Assembly (NCBI GenBank): GCA_963843945.1
Contig: CAWJMF010000002.1
Span: 1,302,001 to 1,366,000 of the forward strand
Direction of reading: 5' to 3'
DNA length: 64,000 nt
DNA from: CAWJMF01 sp963843945
Lineage (GTDB): Bacteria > Vulcanimicrobiota > Vulcanimicrobiia > Vulcanimicrobiales > Vulcanimicrobiaceae
Shown: in pieces, positions 46,011-54,736 of the stretch
How positions within the stretch are numbered: the first letter of the stretch is position 1
Layout of the letters: each line of letters begins with the position of its first letter
Notes under the pieces: generated by a model
Seen by the model: the letters and a program-made list of their open reading frames with translations, nothing else
What the model was told of the DNA's origin: nothing
Database searches by the model: none
Position numbers and translations under genes: made by a program

Positions 46011-47609
46011 TTAGAGGAAGCGCTCTGCGCGCGCGATGAACTCGCGCTCTAGTCCGAGGATCCCGGCCAGCACGAGTGCGTCGGAACCGGCGGCGGCGCC
46101 GTTCTGCGCGCGCGTCAAGCGGTGATCCATCGCGCCCGCGATCAAGCCGAGTGCGGCCTCCAGCGGAAGCGGCGCGCTCCCGTTCGCGGGCAGCGCCCGC
46201 AGCCCGGCGATCGCGTAGTGTGCGACGCCGGCCGCGAGGGCGACGTCGCCGAGGTGCGTCGCGGCGAAGGCATAGGCGCCGCGCGCTTGCAGCGTCTCCA
46301 AAAGTGCGACGAGCAGCGCGCGTCCCTCGCGGGGCGACGTCGTGCGGGCGAACTCGTCGACGAGGACGAGGGCGGGAACGCGCTCGCGCTCGAGCAACGC
46401 GCGCACCTCGACGAGTTCCGCGCCGAACGACGACAGCAACGCCGTCTCTTCGGCGCCGCGCCCGATGCCGATCCAAACGATTTCGGAAAAGAGCGGCAGG
46501 CGCGCGCGCCGAGCCGGAACCGGCACGCCCAGCGCGACGCAAGCCACGATGAAGCCGCAGGTCCGCAGCGCCGCCGTCTTGCCGCCCATGTTCGGACCGG
46601 TGACGACCGCGACGCGCTCGAGCGCGAGCGAGATCGGCTCGTAGGTGCGCCCGGACTCGGCTAGACGTTCTTCCAGCGGCAGAAAGCGCGCCGCCTCGAA
46701 GGCGAGCGCCGTTCCGGGCTCGCCGATCTCGACTTCGACGGTTTCGTATCGTTGCGCGAAGCGCACGCGTGCCAAAAAGCTATCGAGCGCGCCGAACTGC
46801 GCGCAGGCCTCCGCTAGACGCGGCGCCGCGCTTCGCACGAGCCCCGACAACCTGGCGCGCACTTCTTCCTCGCGTGACGCGACGGCGGTTTCGGCGGTCT
46901 CGCTCGCGCCGAGCGCGGCCAGCGCCGCTTCGTCCAAAGCGAGCTCGCACAGGACGTACGTCGGCGCTTCGCGCACGACGTGCACGCCGGGCGGAATGCC
47001 GGCCGGAATGCGTTCGCGCATCACGATGAACTCGCCCTCGCGCAAGCGTTCGACCCCGAGCGCGTGCGCGGCCCGTGCCTCGAGCGCGCTCCGCGCCGCG
47101 TCGAAAGCCGCGCGAGCGGCGGCAGCCTCGCCGCGCGCCCGCGCGAGCTCGGCGTCGAAATCGTCCGCCAAGTAAAACGCACGCGAGGGCGTGCGGCCCG
47201 GCGCGAGCGCCGCCTCGAGTTCCTCGAACGCTGCAGGAAGCGCGGGAAGCGCCGTTTCCACATCCCGCGCCAACGCGCGCACGCGCGCGAGTGCGTCGAG
47301 GAAGCGCTGCAGCTCGAAGAACTCGGGGTCGGCGAGCACGTCGCCGGCGGAGGCTCGCGCCAGCGTGGGGCCGGGATCGGGCGCTGCGGCGATTGCCTGA
47401 CGCAAGGCCTCCACCGCTTCGCTTGCAAGGGCCGCCGCGGCGCGTGCGACGGCCGCCAGCGCGGCCCGCGCCGCCGCTTCATCGCCGGCGACGAAGGCGC
47501 GTTCGTCGCGTCGCGCGCGCCGCCCGAAGTCGGCTGCCGGCGCGATTGCCGCCTCGAGCCAATCGGCACCGATCGCGCGGGCCGTCGCGGCGCTCCAGGG
47601 AACGTTCAC
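46011..47609 (-). CDS. MutS-like ATPase, KamC (lysine 5,6-aminomutase reactivase) family
   Basis: A 532-residue protein with a MutS-family ATPase domain: Walker A TGPNMGGKTAALR (from about 337), LFSEIVWIGIG, Walker B LVLVDEFARTTSPREG and a THLGD switch. It lacks the mismatch-recognition domains. The N-terminal helical half resembles MutS clamp/core regions. With the P-loop gene upstream it matches the KamB/KamC pair that reactivates B12-dependent D-lysine/L-beta-lysine 5,6-aminomutase. The GTG start overlaps the kamB stop by four bases. MutS2-type function is the main alternative, but the Smr domain is absent. Confidence 0.75.
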   Translation of the reverse strand: MNVPWSAATARAIGADWLEAAIAPAADFGRRARRDERAFVAGDEAAARAALAAVARAAAALASEAVEALRQAIAAAPDPGPTLARASAGDVLADPEFFELQRFLDALARVRALARDVETALPALPAAFEELEAALAPGRTPSRAFYLADDFDAELARARGEAAAARAAFDAARSALEARAAHALGVERLREGEFIVMRERIPAGIPPGVHVVREAPTYVLCELALDEAALAALGASETAETAVASREEEVRARLSGLVRSAAPRLAEACAQFGALDSFLARVRFAQRYETVEVEIGEPGTALAFEAARFLPLEERLAESGRTYEPISLALERVAVVTGPNMGGKTAALRTCGFIVACVALGVPVPARRARLPLFSEIVWIGIGRGAEETALLSSFGAELVEVRALLERERVPALVLVDEFARTTSPREGRALLVALLETLQARGAYAFAATHLGDVALAAGVAHYAIAGLRALPANGSAPLPLEAALGLIAGAMDHRLTRAQNGAAAGSDALVLAGILGLEREFIARAERFL

Positions 47610-48496
47610 GCGGCGGCGCCGGCGTAGACGTCGAACGCCGGCAGACCGGTCGCGCGCGCGACAGCGCGCAAGAACGCGGCCGGCTCGAAACTGCGCTCGA
47701 CCCCGATCGAGGCAATCGTGCACGCGACCGGCCGAAGCGGCCGCTCGCAACGCAGATCGAGCCGTTGGGCGAGCCGCAAGTACGCCTTGCCGCCGAAAGC
47801 GATGCGCGTGGGATCCCGGACGACGATCTGGCGCTTCTCGCCTTCGGCGGCCAAACGCAGCGCGCTCTCGAGATCGAGCGCCCCCGCGATCGTCAACCTT
47901 TCGCCGTCCGGATTCGCTCGCGGCACGCGCAGGCGCGCCACCAGTGCGGCCGCATCCTCGACGGCGTGGGCCAATTCGGGCGCGCCGGCCGCGCCAGTCG
48001 CGACCACGATCGCGTCCTCGCCGTCGCGCAGGGCGGCGATCCGGTCGACGGCGCCGTCGATCAGCACGAAGCGCGCGCCGAATTCGGGAAAGCGCGCCGC
48101 GACGCGGCGCAGCGCAGCGGCTTGCGGCGGACCTGCAATCTCGAAACGTCCCGCAGCGCGCACGCGCGCGAACACGATCGGACCGAGCGCGCTGCTCTCC
48201 TCCGCAAAGGCCACGATCTCGGCTGCCGGATGACGGGGCACCAGCGCGGCGGCGGTAGCGACGAGCGTTCCCGCGCGCAGGAATAGCCGCGGCTTCGGCG
48301 TTCCGTCGAGCGCGTCGGCCGCTTCGCCGTCGCGTCCGATCGAGCACAGTCCGAAGGGCGTGCCTTCACGCTCGAGCGCCGCGCAGAGTGCCGCGATGGC
48401 GACCGTCTTGCCCGCATTCTTGCTCGTTCCGACGACGGCGAGCGAACTCGCCCCGATGGCCCGCGCGCGCGCGAGCAGTGCGGCTCCAACGTCCAT
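47606..48496 (-). CDS. P-loop protein, KamB (lysine 5,6-aminomutase reactivase) family
   Basis: A 296-residue protein with P-loop GTSKNAGKT (23-31). Motifs that, as I recall them, mark KamB follow: CSIGRDGE with a GTPKPRLFL segment, an IAGP motif, FVLIDGAVDR and ATGA. KamB acts with KamC as an ATP-driven chaperone that swaps damaged cobalamin out of lysine 5,6-aminomutase. The aminomutase genes kamD and kamE are not in this window. ATG start one base after the stop of the DUF2079 gene, and four-base overlap with the kamC-like gene. Confidence 0.75.
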   Translation of the reverse strand: MDVGAALLARARAIGASSLAVVGTSKNAGKTVAIAALCAALEREGTPFGLCSIGRDGEAADALDGTPKPRLFLRAGTLVATAAALVPRHPAAEIVAFAEESSALGPIVFARVRAAGRFEIAGPPQAAALRRVAARFPEFGARFVLIDGAVDRIAALRDGEDAIVVATGAAGAPELAHAVEDAAALVARLRVPRANPDGERLTIAGALDLESALRLAAEGEKRQIVVRDPTRIAFGGKAYLRLAQRLDLRCERPLRPVACTIASIGVERSFEPAAFLRAVARATGLPAFDVYAGAAA

Positions 48497-48497
48497 C

Positions 48498-49838
48498 TCA
48501 GCGCGTTTCGACGCGCTCGAAGCGTTCGACTCCGTCAACGTCGCGCACGAGCCGATACCGTCCCTCGGCCACTTCTTGCTGCAAGAGGGGCAAGAGCCGC
48601 TCGACCCAAAACGACGTCGCGTCGTTGCGATCGATCAGCACCGCCCGCGGCGTCCGCCCGAGTCCGAGCGATGCGTTGGGGTCGAGCCCCAAGTGCGCGA
48701 AGAGTTCGTCGTGCGTCCCGACCTCGAGCGCCGGCGGTAAGGCCGCAAGCTCGCGGTCCACGAGCCGGTCGTGCGCGCTGCGCGCGCCGAGGTAGTGTCC
48801 CCAATGCGTCGGGCTCGCGAACGCCAAATTCGCCAGCGACAAGATGGCCGCCGCGCGCACGGCCCAAACGGCGCGACGCACCTGCTGCACGTCGAGCCGC
48901 GCCACGCCCAGCGCAAACGACGCCAGCACGTAACCGATCCACGGCGCGGCGTAGTGCTGGCCCATCGTGTAGGTGACCGAATCGTGCGAAAACAGGCACT
49001 CGGCAAAGCCCGGCAAGGCCAGCAGAAAAAGCGGCGAGAGGAGACACACGAAGGCCAGCGGCAGCAGCGCTTCGAGAAAATACGCCGGTCGCCCGATCGA
49101 ATACCAGGGCGTGCTTCCCGCCTCCGCCGTATTTTGCCAGGCGTAGAAGTGCAGCGGCGACCAGGCCTCGCTCGCACCTGCGAGCGGGCGTACGACCGCG
49201 AAAAAAGCGAAGAACGTCACCAGCGAGAGCACGAAGGCGGCTCCGGCAAAGCGCATGCCGGCGGGCTCGCGCGCGCGCGCAAAATACGCGTAGGCGAAGA
49301 GCGCCGCGCAGGCCAGGATCAAGCTTTGGTCTTCCTTGACGCCCAGACACAACACGAGAAAGAGCGCGGCGAGCCGGAAGCGGCGCGCATCCACCGCCCA
49401 AATCAGCCACAGGGTCAACGCCGGAGCGAAGACGTTCTCGTGAAAGTCCGCGAACACGACCCCGGCCAGCGGCGGATAGAGCAGCCCGACCGCGGCAACG
49501 CCGAGCGCGAGGTTTTCGGGCATGCGCCGGCGCGCGAACAGAAAGAGCGGCGGTCCCGTCAGGCCGCCCGCAAGCGCGGCCAGCGCGATCAACGAAAGCG
49601 GCGAACGCGTCGCGAGCAGCAGCGGCGCGCACAGGTACAGGATCGGCGAGAAGTGCACCGTGAAGTGGCTTCCGCCCTCGACGGTGTTGCTGAAACCGTG
49701 AAAGACGCTCGCGATGCTCTGCGTGAACAAGCCGAGGTCGGCACCCGAATGGTACGTCTGGTAGCGGTTTGCGCCCAACGCAAAAAAGACGGCCGCATAA
49801 AGCCCTGCTCCGAGCCAGATCTTGGCGAGCGCGTTCAC
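48498..49838 (-). CDS. DUF2079 family membrane protein
   Basis: A 446-residue polytopic membrane protein (about ten helices) with the DUF2079 signature near the N-terminus: an Asp in GADLGLFTQSIASVFHG, then HFSPILYL, and ADFHENVFAP later. The family is related in layout to GT-C glycosyltransferases, with acidic residues in the first external loop, but no activity is established. It overlaps the mntP-like start by four bases and is followed by kamB, giving a tight four-gene cluster. Confidence 0.88.
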   Translation of the reverse strand: MNALAKIWLGAGLYAAVFFALGANRYQTYHSGADLGLFTQSIASVFHGFSNTVEGGSHFTVHFSPILYLCAPLLLATRSPLSLIALAALAGGLTGPPLFLFARRRMPENLALGVAAVGLLYPPLAGVVFADFHENVFAPALTLWLIWAVDARRFRLAALFLVLCLGVKEDQSLILACAALFAYAYFARAREPAGMRFAGAAFVLSLVTFFAFFAVVRPLAGASEAWSPLHFYAWQNTAEAGSTPWYSIGRPAYFLEALLPLAFVCLLSPLFLLALPGFAECLFSHDSVTYTMGQHYAAPWIGYVLASFALGVARLDVQQVRRAVWAVRAAAILSLANLAFASPTHWGHYLGARSAHDRLVDRELAALPPALEVGTHDELFAHLGLDPNASLGLGRTPRAVLIDRNDATSFWVERLLPLLQQEVAEGRYRLVRDVDGVERFERVETR

Positions 49839-50395
49839 TGCAGACCCGCGAACTTCAGCGTGCCGAAGAGTACGCCCGTCCCGACCAAGACGATGCCCGC
49901 CGTCAAGGCGGCGCGCGTACCGATCACCTGGCCGAGCTTACGCCCGAAAACGAGCCCCAGCGTCGACGAAAGGATCGACGCGAAGCCGATGGCGAGCAGC
50001 GTTTCCCAGAGCGGTACGCCGATGTAGACGACCGAGAAGCCGATGCCGAGCGAATCCAAGCTGATCGAGAGCGAAGCGAGGAAAAGGCCCCATCCGGAGG
50101 AGAGATCGAGTCCGGATTCGCCGCCGAACGTCGTTTCGAAGATCATGTACGTTCCGACGCCGACGAGCGCGGCGAAACCGAGATACCCCGCGATCTCGCC
50201 CAAGAGGCGCCCCACCAGCGCGCCCAAACCGACGCCGATGAGCGTCATCGAGACTTCGGCCAGCGCGAACGCTACGGCGATGCGGATGCGCTGGGGCCGC
50301 GCGAGCGGCTTCATTCCGACGCCCACGCACACGGCAAACACGTCGAGCGCGAGCGATCCGGCAAGAAGCGCTACGCGCAGTGCGACGGAGATCAT
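49835..50395 (-). CDS. MntP-like manganese efflux pump
   Basis: A 186-residue protein with six predicted helices. The two conserved Asp-containing motifs of MntP are present (SLALDVFAVCVG in helix 1, LSISLDSLGIGFS in the second half), reflecting an internal repeat. MntP exports Mn(II) and is usually controlled by MntR or a yybP-ykoY riboswitch. I see neither here. It is the first gene of the minus-strand cluster and is divergent from proline dehydrogenase. Confidence 0.87.
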   Translation of the reverse strand: MISVALRVALLAGSLALDVFAVCVGVGMKPLARPQRIRIAVAFALAEVSMTLIGVGLGALVGRLLGEIAGYLGFAALVGVGTYMIFETTFGGESGLDLSSGWGLFLASLSISLDSLGIGFSVVYIGVPLWETLLAIGFASILSSTLGLVFGRKLGQVIGTRAALTAGIVLVGTGVLFGTLKFAGLQ

Positions 50396-50471
50396 TCTAG
50401 GCGCACTACGGCCGGAGCCGCCCGGCTCCTTCGAAGGCCGCGCTTACGGACCGTCGAACGCAGAGTTCTCG

Positions 50472-51365
50472 ATGGCCGTCATCGACCGACTCCTCGCACC
50501 CGACTCGATCTTTCAACGCCGCTTCTTCTTTCTCGCAAAACGCTTCATCCCGGGCGAGAGCATCGACTCGGCGCTCGCCACGGTCGCCGCGCTCAACTCC
50601 GAAGGCTTGAGCGCTTCGCTCGATTTCCTCGGCGAAGACGTCGTGCGCCCCGAAGAAGCGCAGCACACGCGCGACACGTATTTGGCGATGCTGGCCGCGA
50701 TCGAGCGCGGCGCAGTCCGCACGAACGTCTCGCTCAAGCTGACCGCCCTCGGTCTGCTCATCGACGAAGAGATGTGCTCGCGCTACTTGGCCGAGATCTT
50801 GGCGCGCGCCGCGACGCTGCCCGATCCTTTCGTGCGGATCGACATGGAGGGGTCGAGCGTTACCGACGCGACCCTGCGCGTCTTCGAGCACGCCTTCGCC
50901 AGCCACGACAACGTCGGCATCGTCCTGCAAGCGTACCTGCGCCGCACGCCGCAGGACGTCGAACACGCGATCGCGCTCGGCGCGCGGGTCCGGCTCTGCA
51001 AAGGCGCCTACAACGAACCGGTCGAGCTCGCGTTCCCCGACATGGCCTCGATCCGGCGCGAATTCCTGCGCTCCGCCGAAGCCCTCTTGACGCGCGGAAA
51101 GTACCCGGCCATCGCCACCCACGACGAACGCCTGATCGCCGCCGTCAAAGCTTTCGTCGCCGAGCGCGCCATCTCGCCCGACGCTTTCGAGTTTCAGATG
51201 CTCTACGGCGTGCGTCCCGATCTGCAGCGCGAACTCGTGCGCGAGGGATTCAACGTCCGCGTCTACGTGCCGTTCGGCACGCACTGGGCCGGCTATTTCT
51301 ACCGGCGCATCACCGAGCGCAAAGAGAACGCGCTGTTCGCCCTGCGCTCGATCTTCGCACGCTGA
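50472..51365 (+). CDS. Proline dehydrogenase (monofunctional)
   Basis: A 297-residue FAD-dependent TIM-barrel enzyme oxidising proline to pyrroline-5-carboxylate. The family motifs are NVSLKLTALGL, RIDMEGSS, RLCKGAYNEP, ATHDERL, FEFQMLYGVR and a C-terminal YFYRRITERKEN with the two Arg that bind the proline carboxylate. Length fits the stand-alone PutB type. The ATG is chosen because the frame upstream is the shadow of mntP. No P5C dehydrogenase gene is near. Confidence 0.93.
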   Translation: MAVIDRLLAPDSIFQRRFFFLAKRFIPGESIDSALATVAALNSEGLSASLDFLGEDVVRPEEAQHTRDTYLAMLAAIERGAVRTNVSLKLTALGLLIDEEMCSRYLAEILARAATLPDPFVRIDMEGSSVTDATLRVFEHAFASHDNVGIVLQAYLRRTPQDVEHAIALGARVRLCKGAYNEPVELAFPDMASIRREFLRSAEALLTRGKYPAIATHDERLIAAVKAFVAERAISPDAFEFQMLYGVRPDLQRELVREGFNVRVYVPFGTHWAGYFYRRITERKENALFALRSIFAR

Positions 51366-51372
51366 GGCCGGC

Positions 51373-51921
51373 GTGCAGCTGCGCGGCCGTCGTTGTCTGC
51401 TCCGTCCCTACGCTCCCGGCGACGTCGATGCGCTGCAAGTCGAAGCCGGAGCGTTGGACGTCGCGCGCTGGATGACGCGCGCGTTCCCGCACCCCTATAC
51501 GCTGCAAGACGCGCGGGATTGGATCGGGCGAGCCGCGGCGGAAAGTCCAACCGACAACTTCGCGATCGAGGTCGACGGCGCGTTAGCGGGCGGCGTGGGC
51601 ATTCGCCCGCTGCGCTATGAATCCGAGGGTGTCGCCGAATTCGGTTACTGGCTCGGACGGCGCTCTTGGGGCAAGGGTATCGCGAGCGAAGCAGCCGGGT
51701 TGCTCGCGGCCCACGCCTTCGGCGAGCGCGGCTTGCGCCGCCTCGAAGCGTACGTCTTCGCGCCGAACGTCGCCTCCGCGCGCGTCCTCGAGAAGTGCGG
51801 CTTCGTGCGCGAAGGCATCCTGCGCCGAGCGGTCACCGATCGCGAAGGTCAAATCCTCGACGCGTGGCTGTACGCGTTGCTCGCTGGACGAGAGTCCGCT
51901 AACCAAGATCGAGGAAGGTAA
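51373..51921 (+). CDS. GNAT family N-acetyltransferase (RimJ/RimL type)
   Basis: A 182-residue acetyltransferase with the typical opening RLL/LRP pattern (GRRCLLRPYAPGD), acetyl-CoA loop region around EFGYWLGRRSWGKGIASEAAG and the closing NVASARVLEKCGFVREGILR. RimJ/RimL-type enzymes acetylate ribosomal protein N-termini or small molecules, including drugs. The target here is unknown. It follows proline dehydrogenase by seven bases and converges on mazF with a 23-base overlap. Confidence 0.87.
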   Translation: MQLRGRRCLLRPYAPGDVDALQVEAGALDVARWMTRAFPHPYTLQDARDWIGRAAAESPTDNFAIEVDGALAGGVGIRPLRYESEGVAEFGYWLGRRSWGKGIASEAAGLLAAHAFGERGLRRLEAYVFAPNVASARVLEKCGFVREGILRRAVTDREGQILDAWLYALLAGRESANQDRGR

Positions 51922-52243
51922 CCAACAGCCTACGTACCGCACGCAAGGTACCCGGCGATACCTCGTCGGCGAATTCCGCAAAGCGTGCGCGCCAGTCCAA
52001 ACTCTTGACCTGATCGACGAGCGCCACGCCGGTAATGGAACGGCGGGTTCGCAGCGGCACTTCGAACGGATAGCCTTTGCGCTGCGACGTTATCGGAACG
52101 CCGACCGAAAGCGACGTTTTTCCGTTGTACGCGCGAGCGGACAGGACGAGGAAGGGCCGGCGGCCGGTCTGCTCGCGTCCGCGCCGAGGATCGAGGGATA
52201 GCCACACGACGTGCCCGACGTCCGGTACGTAGGCGTCTACCAA
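51899..52243 (-). CDS. mazF: Type II toxin, MazF/PemK endoribonuclease
   Basis: A 114-residue MazF-like toxin: GHVVWLSLDPRRGREQTGRRPFLVLS is the family N-terminus, with the conserved Arg and a Thr/Ser (VPITSQ) of the active site, and VDQVKSLDW near the middle. MazF cleaves mRNA at short motifs and is neutralised by the antitoxin from the gene upstream, which it overlaps by seven bases. It could help maintain a genomic segment or respond to stress. Confidence 0.92.
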   Translation of the reverse strand: MVDAYVPDVGHVVWLSLDPRRGREQTGRRPFLVLSARAYNGKTSLSVGVPITSQRKGYPFEVPLRTRRSITGVALVDQVKSLDWRARFAEFADEVSPGTLRAVRRLLVTFLDLG

Positions 52244-52572
52244 CGCTCTGCGGCGACCGCCTCATCGAAAAGCGCCGCGTGCGAGTTTTCCGGCGTAATG
52301 CGTTCGATGAGATCGTTGAGCGCCTGCGAGGGCGCCTTACGGATGTAGAGCATCCCATCGCCGGAGGCTACCTCTACCGGCGTGCCGTCTTCGAGTCCGA
52401 TTCTCTTCGCGACGCCACTCGGGATGCGAATCGCAAGCGAGTTGCCGGCTTTGAAAACGCGAGCCTCGTGAAGCCCGAGCGCGTCGAAGTCCTCACCGGA
52501 AAGCGGTGAGAACTGACGCTCCGCCGCTGCCTCGCGCGCGGCCGGAGCGGGCGTGCCTTGCTCCTTGTTCAT
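52237..52572 (-). CDS. mazE: Type II antitoxin, MazE/AbrB-type
   Basis: A 111-residue antitoxin. The SpoVT/AbrB-like swapped-hairpin DNA-binding domain (VFKAGNSLAIRIPSGVAKRIGL, about 42-63) is in the middle, preceded by an Ala/Glu-rich N-terminal extension not usual for MazE. The C-terminal acidic tail should wrap around MazF. AGGAG is 12 bases upstream of the ATG, and the intervening AT-rich stretch (ATAACATTGTAT) is an imperfect palindrome that could be an autoregulatory operator. Confidence 0.9.
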   Translation of the reverse strand: MNKEQGTPAPAAREAAAERQFSPLSGEDFDALGLHEARVFKAGNSLAIRIPSGVAKRIGLEDGTPVEVASGDGMLYIRKAPSQALNDLIERITPENSHAALFDEAVAAERW

Positions 52573-52657
52573 ACAATGTTATTACTCCTAAGGCGAGACG
52601 TCGTCAAGCCTTCTGCGCTTCAGTCACGCGGAGGCCCACGACTACCAAGGCCTCGCG

Positions 52658-53176
52658 CTACGAGTCGAACGCGAGCTCGAGCCGCTGGTTTTCTTTGTCG
52701 CTGCGATCCGTTAGGCGAAAGCCCAATTTTCCGAGTAACCGCAGCGAAGCCACGTTTCGTTCGTCGACGTAGGCGACGGCGCGGCTGACTCCGAGCGCGC
52801 CGTCCAAATGCTGCAGCATGACGCCGACCGCTTCGGTGCCCAGCCCCAAAGACCAAAAACGCTTCGCGATGACGTACCCGACGAGCGCCTCGCCCGTCTC
52901 TTCTTGGACCGAAGCTTGCACGAAGCCGGCCTCCTCGGACTGCACCACGACGATCCAGTTCAGCCAGAGTTCCCGCGCATCGGGCGAGCGTCGCGTCTCG
53001 AGCAAGCGAAAGCGCTCGCGCAACGCGTCGACGCTCTCGAGACTTTGGCGCGCCGTATAAGCCCAGAGTGCGTCGTCGTCGAGGAGCGCGAACATCGCTT
53101 CGGCGTGGACGGCGAGCTGCGGTTCGAGCGTGAGGCGCGCGCCGCGCAAGCGCGGACACTCCGTCGCGCCGATCAC
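52658..53176 (-). CDS. GNAT family N-acetyltransferase
   Basis: A 172-residue acetyltransferase. It has the RLRGARLTLEPQ-like start, a central beta pair with GYVIAKRFWSLGLGTEAV (acetyl-CoA loop) and the closing NVASLRLLGKLGFRLTD. It overlaps the end of the cyclophilin gene by four bases, so it is co-transcribed with it. Acceptor unknown. It is not closely similar to the other acetyltransferase in this window. Confidence 0.85.
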   Translation of the reverse strand: MIGATECPRLRGARLTLEPQLAVHAEAMFALLDDDALWAYTARQSLESVDALRERFRLLETRRSPDARELWLNWIVVVQSEEAGFVQASVQEETGEALVGYVIAKRFWSLGLGTEAVGVMLQHLDGALGVSRAVAYVDERNVASLRLLGKLGFRLTDRSDKENQRLELAFDS

Positions 53177-54573
53177 CCGTCGATCAATTGCTCGACGCGA
53201 ATCATCCGATCGGTTTCGATCAGCCGGCCGAGAACGTCGAACCCTTCACTGACTTCGCCGAACACGGTGAAGTCGCGATCGAGATGGAGCTGCGGCGAGA
53301 GCGTGACGTAGAATTGCGAGCCGGCCGAATCGCGCAGCGCGCGATCGTTCTCGTAGTTCAGTCCCATGGCGATCGCGCCCGAGCGCTGCTCGACCGGATT
53401 GAGCTCGGCGCGAATAGCGAAGCCGGCGTCGCCGTCCGGGTTGTCGTGCGGATCGCCGGTCTGCACGACGAAGTCCGGCACGATGCGGAACCAGCGATTG
53501 CCGTCGAAGTAGCCGCCGTTGGCGAGCCGCAAAAAGTTGGCGACGGTGAAGGGCGCCCACTCGGGATAGAGGCGCAGCACCACGTCGCCTTTGCTGGTCA
53601 CGATGCGAACGCGCGGATGCGCGCCCGGCATCGGCCCGTTCATGCCGGCCGCCGTCGAGGGCGCGTAAAGCGGGACGAACCCGATGTCGGCGAGCGCGGG
53701 TGCGGCCGGCTTGTTCGCGACGGAATGCGGAAGCGCGGGTTCGCGCTCGCCGGCAGGGGGCGGGGTCGGAAAGTGCAGTCCGGGCGGCAAGGCGGTCAGG
53801 TCGGTCGTCGGCGGCTCCTTCGCGATCTGGTGCAAGGCCTCGCGGGCTTGCAGCTGGACGCGCCAGGACGGATCGTTCAGCAGCGGCCGCAGCAACTCGG
53901 CCGCGTCGGGGTCGCTGCGCCGTCCCCAGGCGCGAACGGCCTCGATCCGCACGAGATCGCTCGGATCGCGCAGGCCGGCGAGCAGGACGTCCCGGTCCGC
54001 GCTCTCCGCATAACCCCGGAAAAGCGCCCACATGAGGTGCCAGCGGACGTCGGCATCCCGTTCCGCCGTAAACCGGCGGGCGAGCGCCGCGGCCGTTTCG
54101 GCCGCCCAGGGTGACTTGCGAAAAACGTCCGAGTTGGCGGCCGCGTGGCCGCGCACGGTCGCGTCCCGGTCGGCCAGCTCCGTCTCGATCGCCCGCGCCT
54201 GCGCCGCAGCGGCCAGGGTCGCGTCCTGCGCGAGGATCCGGCCCACGGCGTCGAGGGCCGCATAACGGACGGCCGAGTTGGCGTCGTCCGTCGCCAGCGC
54301 CGTCAGCGCCGCGAGGGAGTCGCCGTCGGTCGCCAATCCCAGCGAATAGGCCGCCATGGCGCGTAGGCGGGGCTCAGAGGCCCGCAGCAGCGGGCGGAGC
54401 AACGGACGGCTCTCGGGGGCGCCGATGCGCCCTAGGGCCAGCGCGGCCCGCGCGGCCACCTCGGGACTCGCCGAGTTCAGCAGCCCGGCTAAAGCCGGAT
54501 CGGGTTTCTTGGCCAGCTCCGAGGCCAGAATGGGCCCCATAGGACCGGCCGGAGCAGCCGCGGCCACCGTCAC
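53173..54573 (-). CDS. HEAT-repeat protein with C-terminal cyclophilin (peptidyl-prolyl isomerase) domain
   Basis: A 466-residue protein: N-terminal HEAT/Armadillo-like repeats (about 20-260), a Pro-rich linker and a cyclophilin domain (about 315-460) with NFLRLANGGYFDGNRWFRIVPDFVVQTGD and the SQFYVTLS strand. Cyclophilins catalyse cis-trans isomerisation of proline bonds. Coding potential continues upstream of the GTG as a hydrophobic signal-like stretch (IGKLALFFSSALVVAG), but no in-frame start precedes it. A TTG (MALH) is in another frame, so a surplus base near 54,620 may hide a signal peptide. With it the protein would be exported. Confidence 0.85.
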   Translation of the reverse strand: MTVAAAAPAGPMGPILASELAKKPDPALAGLLNSASPEVAARAALALGRIGAPESRPLLRPLLRASEPRLRAMAAYSLGLATDGDSLAALTALATDDANSAVRYAALDAVGRILAQDATLAAAAQARAIETELADRDATVRGHAAANSDVFRKSPWAAETAAALARRFTAERDADVRWHLMWALFRGYAESADRDVLLAGLRDPSDLVRIEAVRAWGRRSDPDAAELLRPLLNDPSWRVQLQAREALHQIAKEPPTTDLTALPPGLHFPTPPPAGEREPALPHSVANKPAAPALADIGFVPLYAPSTAAGMNGPMPGAHPRVRIVTSKGDVVLRLYPEWAPFTVANFLRLANGGYFDGNRWFRIVPDFVVQTGDPHDNPDGDAGFAIRAELNPVEQRSGAIAMGLNYENDRALRDSAGSQFYVTLSPQLHLDRDFTVFGEVSEGFDVLGRLIETDRMIRVEQLIDG

Positions 54574-54736
54574 GCCGGCGACGACGAGAGCGCTGGAGAA
54601 GAAAAGAGCCAGCTTTCCGATGGAGCGCCAACTTTCCGGGCAGACTTTGCGTTGAATATTGACAGGCGTTCAGTCTCCGCCCCTCTTAGGCGAAGCAACC
54701 GCGCCCCACTACAATAGGGAAGGTAACCGAAAAGAA

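Noticed and set aside
51899..52572. MazEF as marker of a mobile or defence island
   Set aside because: The flanking genes are ordinary chromosomal genes. No transposase, integrase, restriction or other defence gene is visible around it.
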